Source of the DNA: Notospermus geniculatus
Taxonomy: Eukaryota > Nemertea > Pilidiophora > Heteronemertea > Lineidae
DNA length: 64,000 bases
NCBI GenBank assembly: GCA_002633025.1
Contig: NMRB01000414.1
Span: forward strand, 257,257 to 321,256
Reading direction: 5' to 3'
Below the pieces are notes generated by a model, which was not told the DNA's origin, searched no databases, and was given only the letters and a program-made list of their open reading frames with translations. Positions 55,133-64,000 of this stretch are shown piece by piece (the stretch's first letter is position 1; each line of letters begins with the position of its first letter). A program made the position numbers and the translations under genes.

Positions 55133-55488
55133 GTTTTAAAGTTTAAACATATTTTATTGTTTATAAATAACAATGGGATTGGGTGTAAAGTTATGGCAAC
55201 TTACATAAAACCCTCTCCCCATTACAAATATTAGGAGAATTGATGTTGTTTCACTGGTTTTTATTTCAAGCCAAAGTAATTCATCGCGTTGGTTTTCAAG
55301 TTCATTGATCCGTTTGTATACAACGGAGTTTCTGACGTACACAGCTAAACCACCGCCATCATCTACTGTTCGATTCTTAATCAACGGTGGGTAGAAGCCA
55401 TTAATTTCTAATAGTTCTATATCGTTTAATTTGTTAAGCTTCGTCTCAGTAAGACAAATAATATCGAATTCACCAAGTTCATTTTCTG
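55133..55488 (-). mobile_element. Short LINE copy (endonuclease region) inserted in integrase
   Basis: The minus frame encodes EFDIICLTETKLNKLND, GGGLAVYVRNSVVYKRI and ELLWLEIKTSE, the apurinic-type endonuclease of a non-LTR element (LTET motif). It passes directly into a short AT-rich 3' end, so the reverse transcriptase is deleted. GCGCTA is duplicated at 55127-55132 and 55489-55494. Confidence 0.8.
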
Positions 55489-56321
55489 GCGCTAAGAATA
55501 AGAACAAGAACCCCGTTGCTGAAAGGGCTATTCAGGAGTTAGAGAACGAAATCCTGAAGCAAGACCCAACGGGCGGCTTCGTATCTGCAAAGGATCTCGC
55601 CATTGCTACAGCCCGTCTGAATACTCGTGTCAGGTCACGTGGTCTGTCAGCACGAGAAATGCTACTCCAACGCGACCAGTTCTCAAATACTCAAATCCCT
55701 ATCAATGATCGTCAGTTGATTCTCCAACAACATGAGACTAGGAATAAAAACCATTGCGCTAGTGAAAAGGCCAAAGCTCCTACTGCACCCCCCGCACGAT
55801 CAGTAGATGTGCTAGTCGGGGATCTGGTTTACCTACATAGTGACAGGAATAAGTCATGTGCCCGTGATAGGTATCTGGTGGTTTCAGTTGAAGGAAGGTG
55901 GTGTAACATTCGAAAGTTTAAAGGCAACCAACTCCGAGAAAATTCGTATCGCGTAAAAATGAGTGAGTGTTACAAGGTCCCTAGTCAAATCAGCAACAGC
56001 AGTGTTATTCCTGACAGCAGATTCAGCGATGAGTCTGACACTGAGCTAGATCCTCTGTGCGCCTCTAATATTCCTCGGGAGATTGCCACTCCGTCCTCAC
56101 CGTCAGTATGCGAACAGAAGTCACCTGAAATTGCGCCAATTCACGACCCAACTTGTGTCTTAACTGACGATTGTCAGAACGAGCCTGTTGTTGAAACTTC
56201 TACTGACACTGCCTTTTCCTCCGAGCAGGTCACGAGTCCCGTTAGCCAACCTCCGCCTAGACGGTCTAGTCGCCTGAGACGTCCACCTGAGCGCTATGGA
56301 GACTGCGTTTTTGATTACTGA
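55489..56321 (+). pseudogene. Gag-Pol polyprotein, integrase C-terminal part
   Basis: It resumes integrase with NPVAERAIQELENEI (catalytic Glu), RLNTRVRSRGLSAREMLLQR, then a small beta-rich module (VGDLVYLHSDRNKSCARDRY, WCNIRKFKGNQL) like the C-terminal domains of gypsy integrases. The acidic/Pro tail ends RRSSRLRRPPERYGD. The stop is at 56321. In the empty site, without the LINE, it would be continuous with 51055-55132. Confidence 0.82.
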
Positions 56322-56397
56322 GTTTGACTGATCACTTGTAATGTTTGTATTTGTGGCTTTACTTCCGAAATGAGTGAGGTGTATGGACTGTCATTCA

Positions 56398-56421
56398 CAA
56401 TAAGAAGAAGAGAAGATGTCA
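56398..56421 (+). promoter_or_regulatory. Polypurine tract
   Basis: AATAAGAAGAAGAGAAGA (56399-56416), followed by TGTCA, lies immediately before the CGCCA start of the 3' LTR. Confidence 0.55.
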
Positions 56422-56652
56422 CGCCAGAGTGTTAATTACTATTGTTCAAGTGTTGTAGTAAATAATTGTTCATGTTCTTTGTGCTGTTGACACTAATCCT
56501 TCTCCAGCCATGTTAGTGATCTATTTCGTTAATCCCTTGTAGTATTGTATGTTGTTGGGTCACTCGGGTGGAGCTCTCTGCCTTGTCCTGTTCTGAATAA
56601 AACTTCTCTCCATGATATGTGTGGACTTGTGTGTCTCCCTCTGTCCATGGCG
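56422..56652 (+). repeat. 3' LTR (231 bp)
   Basis: CGCCAGAGTG...CCATGGCG. It lacks 13 bp near 56545 relative to the 5' LTR; otherwise only scattered single changes (for example GTGTTGTAG for GTGCTGTAG). Confidence 0.88.
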
Positions 56653-57450
56653 TGGCCTAATTCAATTATTTCGTCCTTAATTTTAATGGAAATGAATTAT
56701 ATTTGTCAACTTCATTTGCAGTTTTTCCGATTTCTCTGTTCTTTTGCACATTACTCGCTTCAGTTTTTCTCAGTCGTCAGACAATTTGTAGTCGCACATA
56801 GCCCTGTTAAAATCTCTCACGAATGAATTGCCCCTTCTGACATCTCTGAACGCTTGAACATTCATGTGGGCCTACCCTGACGCCATCATCTATAAATTCG
56901 GTCACTACTCCATTATAGCTAAAGTGTTATACACAAGTGCAATGTTATACGCCCGGATTAGACGCATCACGCAAATGATGATATTCAACGAAGATTCACA
57001 TTGAATTTCGAAAATGTTTCATTTACAGTACTTTTTGTCGATCAAGGTATGTACTTTTATGTTGACAGAAACGATGACGAGCTAGATCCATCTCTTGAAT
57101 CGACATGTTCTCATCTCTTGAATCGACATGTTCTCCTGGCCCCACGATCCATTCTTCCCGTACAAACGCTCGACATCAAACTACATGAAAAGTGTTATGT
57201 ATCATTGTTATTGCCCCGCCCATTGCTGCTATGTGGTGGATGACAAAAGGGTACAGACGCGTTGTTTTGCTGGCAGGGAGCTGTCGTAGTATTGCACTAC
57301 TGGACTGCATTAACGAATACTAAAAGCTAATCTCATCAAGTAAGGTTACCTCAGGGAAACGAAAGGCGGACTGGCGAAGAAATTGAAAATCATCAAAAAT
57401 CAACCATCAGAGTACAAAGCAAATGAAATGTGGTGACTTTTTTACACAGT

Positions 57451-58200
57451 ACAGTGGAACCCCTCTAAATCGACCACCCATGGGACCGGAGCCAAGTGGT
57501 CCATTTAGAGGGTGGTCGCTTTAGCCAGGTTGAGATCCGGAGGTGTATTCATGCAGAAAAGCAGACTGACCATAGCAAGTCAACTGTAGGTTAATTTGGA
57601 TGCTCATACCATGCCTCTTAATTACTGAACGGACTAAATTTGCGATTTAGGTGAGGACTTACACAATAATGTTCAGGGCCCTTTGATCACATGAATTAGC
57701 AACTAAAGTGACCACTAATTAACCGGTACACAGACAATTAGCAGACATTTCCTTTGAAATCCAAATTGCCCAGTTTGACTAAAATGTCCCCTTTTAATTG
57801 CTAAATCATGTGGTCAAAGGTGAATATGATGATTAAAAAAGTTGACATATGGTCAGGGATCATCCAAACTGATGTGTTTGGCTAAACATAGTCACCAGCC
57901 ATCATAAAAAGTGTACAAAATCTCACATCTTGGAAGCTTTGTTTGGCTTGGCTAATGGCGTTGTGGCCATGAATATCATTCTGACCATCTCCATACTCTG
58001 ACTGAATCCATGTACATGAACATGTATTTCAAAAGAGCCCATGTTCGATCTACTTCCGTGGTCATGGTCGATTTAGAGGGGTTGAAATGAAACTTGGGAC
58101 CCACCATTTGAGTGGTCGCGGTCGGGGTAGAGGGGTGGTCGACTTATGTCCATCATAGGTACCGGGAAACATAGGTATGACCTCGTCGACTTAGCTAATG
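57451..58200. mobile_element. ACAGTGGAACCCC MITE-like element
   Basis: It starts ACAGTGGAACCCCTCTAAAT, with GTGGTCCATTTAGAGG and GGTGGTCGCTTTAG. Inverted counterparts TCGATTTAGAGGGGTTGAA (about 58069) and GAGGGGTGGTCGAC (about 58129) are near the other end. The exact right end is unclear. It is related to the insertion at 8108-8284. Confidence 0.55.
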
Positions 58201-58469
58201 AAAATGTGAAGGAATGCATTGGGACTGACAAAAATCGGTCGATTTAGAGCGTCTGACCTTTTGATAGAGGCGTTTAGAATATTTGCACGAACATCTGCCG
58301 GACGCATATTAACTCTGGAGAGGCGTTTGCCCTTCTCACCTTCACTGCAGATAAAACAATGGTCATCCCAGGAAAAGGATGAGGTTACCTCCCTGGACAA
58401 CCGCTTTGGCTTTTTGTCTGAAGGCTCACCATCGCCAGTCCCTGATTCTGCGCGTCTTTTCTTTAGTGT

Positions 58470-58920
58470 GTGAAGTTAATTTTTGGCATTTATCTAGTCA
58501 CTTCTACATTTCGAGTGAAACTTAATTCAGGTACTTTCACCTGGACTCTCGAGCAGCGGAAGTTTGAACGTCATGTTGATATGACTCCCATACTTAGGGA
58601 ACTCCACTGGTTACCAGTTGAAGCTCGTGTCCAGTTTAAAGTATTGTGTATTGTCAAACTTTTATACCAACCAATTCGTCCGAAACCTTCAAGGGCATAT
58701 GGTGACCGGGCTTTTAGTGTTTACGCACCATCGATTTGGAATTCACTGCCTGTTAACTTGAGGTCTATCACGGTCTTCGATTCTTTTAAGGCTGCTCTTA
58801 AAACCTATCTTTTTAAAAAAATTATCCTACCAATTAGCTGCAATGTAGTATGTACAGCGGTTTGAGATTTTTATGTAAATCGCTTTATTAAAAATAAATT
58901 ATTATTATTATTATTATTAA
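58470..58920 (+). mobile_element. 3' end of a CR1/L2-like LINE with (ATT)n tail
   Basis: The plus frame has TPILRELHWLPVEARVQFKV, YGDRAFSVYAPSIWNSLPV and FDSFKAALKTYLF, typical of the C-terminus of CR1/L2-type elements. Part of the usual segment between HWLPV and YGDRAF is deleted. It ends with ATTATTATT repeats at 58896-58920. Confidence 0.75.
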
Positions 58921-60492
58921 TCTTTCTGCGACATCATCTTGGCAATCCCGGCAGGCTGATTCTAGGGTGCCCAAGCCTCTCGGTGTCACCTTCGCTTCCT
59001 TTCCTCTTCGGTCAAAGGTCCCTTTTCGCCAAAGCAAATGATGCAGTTTGCCATTTCACATCACCTGAAGAAGGAAATACTGTGTAAAAAGTCACCACAT
59101 TTCATTTGCTTTGTACTCTGATGGTTGATTTTTGATGATTTTCAATTTCTTCGTCAGTCCACCTTTCGTTTCTCTGAGGTAACCTTACTTGATGAGATCA
59201 GCTTTTAGTATTCGTTAATGCAGTCCAGTTGTGCAAAACTACGACAGCTCCCTGCCAGGAAAACAATGCGTCTGTACCCTTTTGTCATCCACCACATAGC
59301 AGCAATGGGCGGGGCAATAACAATGATACATAACACTTTTCATGTAGTTTGATGTCGATGCGTTTGTACGGGAAGAATGGATCGTGGGGCCAGGAGAACA
59401 TGTCGATTCAAGAGATGAGAACATGTCGATTCAAGAGATGGATCTAGCTCATCATCGTTTCTGTCAACATAAAAGTACATACCTTGATCGACAAAAAGTA
59501 CTGTAAATGAAACATTTTCGAAATTCAAGGTGAATCTTCGTTGAATATCATCATTTGCGTGATGCGTCTAATCCGGGCGTCTAACATTACACTAGTGTAT
59601 AACACTTTAGCTACATTTATAATGGAGTAGTGACTGCATTTATAGCCTGATGACGTCAGGGTAGGCCCACATGGATGTTCAGGCGTTCAGACATGTCAGA
59701 AGGTGCAGTTCATTCGTGAGAGATTGTAACATGGCTATGTGCGACTACAAACTGTCTGACGACTGGGAAAAACTGAAAAACTGCAATAACAGTTGAAAAA
59801 CCTAATTCATTTCAATTAAAATTACGGCGAAATAATTGAATTAGACCATCTTACGGTCAGGTATTTTCGATAAAACTACCAGTGGGTGATTTTGCATAAC
59901 AATTACAAGCCAAATCCGCAAAAAACCAAAATGGGGAAAATTACCCCAACTGCGCCCCCTTGCGGTCGTACCCCTCACCTGTACCCCTTAACTTTTTGTC
60001 ACTTAAATATGATTTTGTACAGTCTAGAGCACATTTGCTCTGAATTTTATCAAAATCTACCTGGTTATTTGTACCCTAGGAAAACTTCGGTGAAGAATTT
60101 GCCAAAAATTTGAAGCAAGTGCGACTTTCCGTGACCTTTCCACTTGTTGTGACGTCATCATAACCGCAATTTGCATAAATCATACATCATCAGATAGAGC
60201 ACTTCAAGACCTTTATTTTGAGTGGTCGAACAGGTTTCTAGAAGCCCTCAGTCAAGAGTTATGGTAACTTACATTTCCCCTGCCCCAAAATCTCGTTGCT
60301 ACTGGTAAAATGAGGTTGTCACTTTCAGTGCAAATTTTAAGCATGTTCGTCTGGGACGAAATTGGTAGAACTCCATCTGCGAACGAGCCAGGACCTATAC
60401 TCTGAGAAAAATGCAAAAGTAGCTTGTCTTACGAGACTTGCACCCTACTCCTAAAATAAGCGACTTTTTGGCCTTGTCCCGCACGCCTACTG

Positions 60493-61010
60493 AGGGAATA
60501 CGCCTGAATCGGTGGAGTATCAACGCCATTCCAGCAAATGTTCATCCCCACCATCTCATCCCAAGTTGGCCAGTGATTGGTACACATGAACTACGCAGGT
60601 TACAAAGCTGACCCAGCAGGTCTAACATGAAATGACTACCAGCTGCGTATCTGTTTGGCGACGAGTGGACTGAGAATGATATACATTCTGTGCGATGAAT
60701 GTAGGATAGGCTGAACTCAACTAGTGTTGAATCCAGCGGTGTAAATAGGTTAATGACCGGCCTGGGTCAGCATAAACCAATGTCAGTTGCTTGGCTGTGA
60801 GTATTACAAGGGCCGTTATACATTTATACGTGTAACTGATCTCTAGTTAGGGTGAGGTGGGGAAGCTGAGGTACTTCAGCACTGTGTTGTGCGTGACACT
60901 ACGATACAATCTACGTGTAATGCTTGTCATCTTAAGGTGACTCAGAAATGGCCTTCGCTGATTGGGCGCCTTTCCTTCGGCGCCTGCTAACCCAGCAAAT
61001 GTGGCGAATG
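60493..61010. other. About 520-bp segment present only in the right arm
   Basis: The left arm joins CCCCTG directly to TAGGCGTGCGGG (about 50050), while the right arm has this extra segment. No element ends, gene or duplication were recognised. Confidence 0.55.
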
Positions 61011-61160
61011 CTCTCAGGGGTTTATCTGCGGTGACGAAGGGAGTGAGCAGTAAGAACGCCTGATATTCTCAGGATGGGTAATTAGGCTACGGTTTATTTC
61101 GCCTGTAGACCAAAACCAAAATCATACCATTACCAGCATGGTTAAAATGGACATCAGGCA

Positions 61161-61287
61161 ACCAGGGCCCAAATCCACAAAACCTTGCTAGCTTAGTTGG
61201 TTGCTAGTTGTGTACATCGGCCTTTACAACCTGGGCACTTTAGCAGGCAACTAAGCCTAGCAAGGTTTTATGGATTTGGGCCCTGGT
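61161..61287. mobile_element. 127-bp MITE hairpin
   Basis: ACCAGGGCCCAAATCCACAA at the left and TGGATTTGGGCCCTGGT at the right are inverted. Arms of about 39 bp also share AACCTTGCTAG. It sits just outside the giant inverted repeat. Confidence 0.75.
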
Positions 61288-62427
61288 CTCCAGAAAAAAA
61301 TTAGGTCGTGATTGGTCACTTTTTCTGGGCCACCCTTTACATAAAACAAGTCGGGAACCATTGACATCGTCACGATGTCTTAATCTTGTTCCTGTGTTGT
61401 GATTGGTTGGATTCAACAAATTAGTTTCTATACATTAATTCGAATATATGACTGTCCAAAATTCCCATTTAGGCATATGATTCACTTCGCCTACCATATA
61501 TATGTACACCCCCGTGTCGGAAACAATCCGTCTGTAAAACATAAAAAGCATGATATACATGTATTCTTTGTAATAATAAAAGGCAAATTGATTAAGTGAT
61601 GAGATATCATCATCACCGGATGACGTGGGTTGTCATTGTCTGAAATTCTCTTACATGTATGTGCAATGCATATGTACGTGTTTTTCAAATTAGGACATCG
61701 ACAATGTTAAAACATAATGATTAGTCGTTTGGATGAAACTTCTTACACAATCACTTGTGCCGGTGTGATCAAAGTCCGATCTTATTGTTCAGTGAGGGAT
61801 TAGAATATAAAACTAGAGAGACCATGACCATTCGAATACAACCTTCCAATAGAGGGCTATTATTTGGCGGACTTGCATTCCTAGGAGGCGTAGATTCTTG
61901 TCCACCTATGTTATTTGGATGACCACTGACTGGAACTCTCAGACAGCCATCATTCGTCAGACGTCCCCCAAGCAGTTGATTAGGAAAGTTGTCCATATTT
62001 TAGGAACTTTGGCATCTGTGCTAATCAAATGGTACATGTATTTTCGTGCCAATAATTGAGGGTTGTGGAAACTGAGGTGGACGGGGTGAAGCATAATGGT
62101 AGGTTCTTATTCTTTGATCTTTTGCTTGCAACCAAACACAAATATTGGCTGGTGCCGAGTATAGGTCACCCAAACGTGAAGCTGGGGAAACCCCCGTTCT
62201 TGCTATTGGCCTACAGGGACAAATCTACAATGTGTAATGTAGCTGATGCTAACTTCTGCACATAAGTGTGATTTTACGTTCGAGGTGAAAGGAAACGTCA
62301 CTAATAGGCCTATGGTGCTAGCCCAATGTCCGTTCTGGTTGGATGGTCATGAATTCGGTCACCTGAACCCTGAGATATTCTACAACGTGTAATAAAACCT
62401 AACCTCTGCACATAATCTTGATTCTAG
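61288..62427. other. Upstream region of the Toll-like receptor exon
   Basis: No coding exon was identified, although the missing start of the receptor should be here or further left. A segment at 62228-62303 is repeated at 62377-62455, at the exon's acceptor. Confidence 0.4.
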
Positions 62428-64000
62428 GTCTGGGGTAAAGGAACCGTCACTTGGACGACACTGTTCTGCCTGTTGCTGTCCCTCATTCCGTATATCGCTG
62501 GACTGTCTGATACGACAGCGCGGCCACATCTCCCCCATGGTTGTACATCCAAGAACGTGTCCGGCGGGAAGAGGATTGAGTGTACCAAAGAAGCTTTCAA
62601 CGACGTCATCTCCGCCTGTGCTGTATTGGGCGACGCACTTGTCGAAATTGTAATCGGAGGATGCTCACCAAAACGAGCAGTCAAACTGACCTCGTCCACG
62701 TTCAACAGTTCGAAGTTAAGAGTTGTGCGAATCATTGATTGCAGCATTTATCACCTTGCGGACGGAGCACTGAAGAAGCTGGTAAGCTTACGTGTTCTTG
62801 ACCTGAGTTCTAACGAAATTTCACGACTCACATCGACGTCTTTTACCGGCCTGTCCATGCTCGAAAACCTCTATATACCGCAAAATAGGCTAGCCGACAC
62901 CGAGAGCGACACATTCACTGGTTTAAGGCAGCTACGAAGGCTTTTTTTAGGCGACAACCGAATCACATCGATAGGCCCTAAAACATTCACTGGGCTCGTC
63001 AAGCTTAAGGAGCTTTCACTGAAAGACAATCTGATTAAAAGACTAACCAATGAATCACTACACCCCCTCAAAAAGCTTCGAATACTTGAACTGACTTCAA
63101 ATAGAATTTTTCGCATCGATGAGAGTACATTTCATGGGAATCGAAAATTAGAAGAACTGCAGCTGAAATATAACAGAATGATATTTGGGTCCAATGGTGT
63201 TTCGGCGAGGATGTTAGAACATTTGACTCGACTGAGGAAGCTGGATCTTAGCTCAAATCCCTTATTTAAATCAGGCAGTTATGCAGACGTATTTCTGAAG
63301 GACCAGGCGAATTCCCTTACTCATCTAGATCTTTCTGGAACCTATTTTACTAATCAGCACTTCGCTATGTTGAGGAATCTCAAGAGTCTGAAATATTTGA
63401 GTCTCGTCTACAACGTTATCGGTTTCATTCAGGAATCTTCACTCCCGAAAGCTGCCAGTTTATCTGACGTTCGTCTCAACGAAAACGAAATTTTGTATGT
63501 TGACGAAAACGCCTTTGAAGGTTTGAAAACCGTTCATTTGAAACAAAATCCCTTTGATTGCAGCTGTTGTCTTAAGGGATTCTCACGTTGGTTAAGAACT
63601 CCCAAGGGGTCCGCGGTGTTTGACCGTAAGGTGCTCAAATGCGGAGGCCCTGTTGGCATGTTTGGTACGAAAGTGATGGACTATGATCCGTGGTGGTGGA
63701 CATGTAGCCCGTCTGTTCCACTGGTTGGATTAGTGTTTGTCATCGCCTTCGGTCTTCTTGTGGCACTCGCTGCGCTGCTCGTTTATTGTAATCTTGTGAA
63801 CATTAAACATTGTCTTTTGGAAAGGCGGGAAGCGTCCAAGGTGTCCGACGAAGAGCGAGTGCTGCCAACAACGTGCAATGAGTCGGCCCCTCTTCTAAAC
63901 AACGCGATGTGCAGAAATTCGCTTCCGCAAGGGAAAACCGGTGCCTATATCCTCTACGATATTTACGAGACGCAAGTCTTGAACTGGGTAAATAAATATA
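62428..64000 (+). CDS. Toll-like receptor, large exon (LRRs, LRRCT, TM, start of TIR), partial
   Basis: The frame is open for 524 codons from an acceptor TTGATTCTAG (AG 62426-62427) to the window edge. No ATG precedes the hydrophobic LFCLLLSLIPYIAGL (residues 12-26), so the start codon should be in an upstream exon. About twelve leucine-rich repeats follow, with a 24-residue period in the middle (for example LRVLDLSSNEI at 122, LRRLFLGDNRI at 169, LRILELTSNRI at 217, LRKLDLSSNPL at 269). Then come an LRRCT cap (NPFDCSCCLKGFSRWL, about 373), a transmembrane helix (VPLVGLVFVIAFGLLVALAA, about 431-450), a basic cytoplasmic linker, and AYILYDIYETQVLNWVNKY at 506. That last segment fits the first strand and helix of a TIR domain. 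One C-terminal cysteine cluster makes it a single-cluster Toll-like receptor. It would sense microbial or endogenous ligands at the membrane and signal through MyD88-type adaptors (family knowledge). No defect is visible. Confidence 0.8.

Larger units (their letters stand above)
50691..56652 (+). mobile_element. LTR retrotransposon with CGCCA...TGGCG ends, 6.0 kb
   Basis: LTRs at 50691-50934 and 56422-56652, a primer-binding site directly after the first, a purine tract before the second, and one gag-pol frame between. Integrase follows RNase H, as in Ty3/gypsy. It is inserted in the left arm of the giant inverted repeat. The uninterrupted right arm shows the empty site, and TGG is present on both sides (50688-50690, 56653-56655). 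A short LINE copy interrupts the integrase. Confidence 0.88.
49988..61084. repeat. Giant inverted repeat (arms about 1.4-1.5 kb before insertions)
   Basis: The outer ends TAATTACATCCTGATAATAT (49988) and the inverse ending GGGTAATTA (61084) match. The left arm is 49988-50690 plus 56653-57450; the right arm is 59080-60492 plus 61011-61084. Similarity is judged about 85-90 percent by eye. The left arm is split by an LTR retrotransposon and the right arm by about 520 bp (60493-61010). The spacer 57451-59079 contains a MITE-like and a LINE fragment. A short frame starting MNFENVSFTVLFVDQGMYFY is present in both arms (57001 and 59528). Confidence 0.8.

Noticed and set aside
57001-57243. 80-codon frame also present on the minus strand at 59340-59528
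   Set aside because: It lies in the two arms of the inverted repeat and differs after the first 55 codons. No splice context or family, so conservation simply reflects the arm duplication.
62424-63116. Minus-strand frames opposite the receptor exon
   Set aside because: They are shadows of the LRR coding strand.

Overview
This is animal DNA from a repeat-rich draft assembly. Evidence for that is split genes with GT/AG introns, several families of non-LTR and LTR retrotransposons, a Helitron, tRNA-derived SINE-like units, many MITE/foldback elements and a leucine-rich Toll-like receptor gene. Codon use, the dense TACATGTA/AGGCCT motifs and the gene families (DUF6589-like, PB1-like, Myb/SANT-like, single-LRRCT Toll-like receptor) fit a marine invertebrate (lophotrochozoan, cephalochordate or similar). 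The species cannot be named from the sequence. Two single n characters (35289 and 48900) mark unresolved assembly positions.

Left part (1-15.2 kb, nearly all on the minus strand): a terminal coding exon of a PB1-like protein, two well-supported exons of a DUF6589-like gene plus two further candidate exons, a decayed Helitron (about 4.3-10.8 kb) broken by two foldback elements, a MITE and a LINE fragment, a small intron-containing coiled-coil gene (10.9-11.5 kb), and a complete three-exon Myb/SANT-like gene (13.9-15.2 kb). Between them lie minisatellites and a cluster of TGACGTCA sites.

Middle (15.2-30.2 kb): I see no convincing complete gene, only one possible PAN/apple-like exon near 17.8 kb. 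The rest is stacked non-autonomous transposons, many with readable target-site duplications (TTAA, TA, 6-7 bp, 9 bp), including a 1.24-kb foldback with a tRNA-like unit in each arm.

30.2-44.7 kb: a CR1/Jockey-like LINE is split by a 12.7-kb Ty3/gypsy-type LTR retrotransposon on the minus strand. Its 1.72-kb LTRs are almost identical, its target duplication is CTTG, and it carries an extra zinc-finger/coiled-coil ORF after integrase. A SINE sits in gag, and a small insertion with a 79-bp duplication sits in integrase.

44.7-61.1 kb: small MITEs, a short near-perfect hairpin, a second Helitron-type fragment, and an 11.1-kb inverted-repeat structure (about 49,988-61,084). The left arm of that structure holds a second LTR retrotransposon, with 0.24-kb LTRs whose ends are CGCCA...TGGCG. 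This element is itself interrupted by a short LINE copy.

Right edge (62.4-64.0 kb): one large plus-strand exon of a Toll-like receptor (about twelve LRRs, LRRCT, transmembrane segment, start of a probable TIR domain) runs off the window. It is the most clearly functional host gene here.
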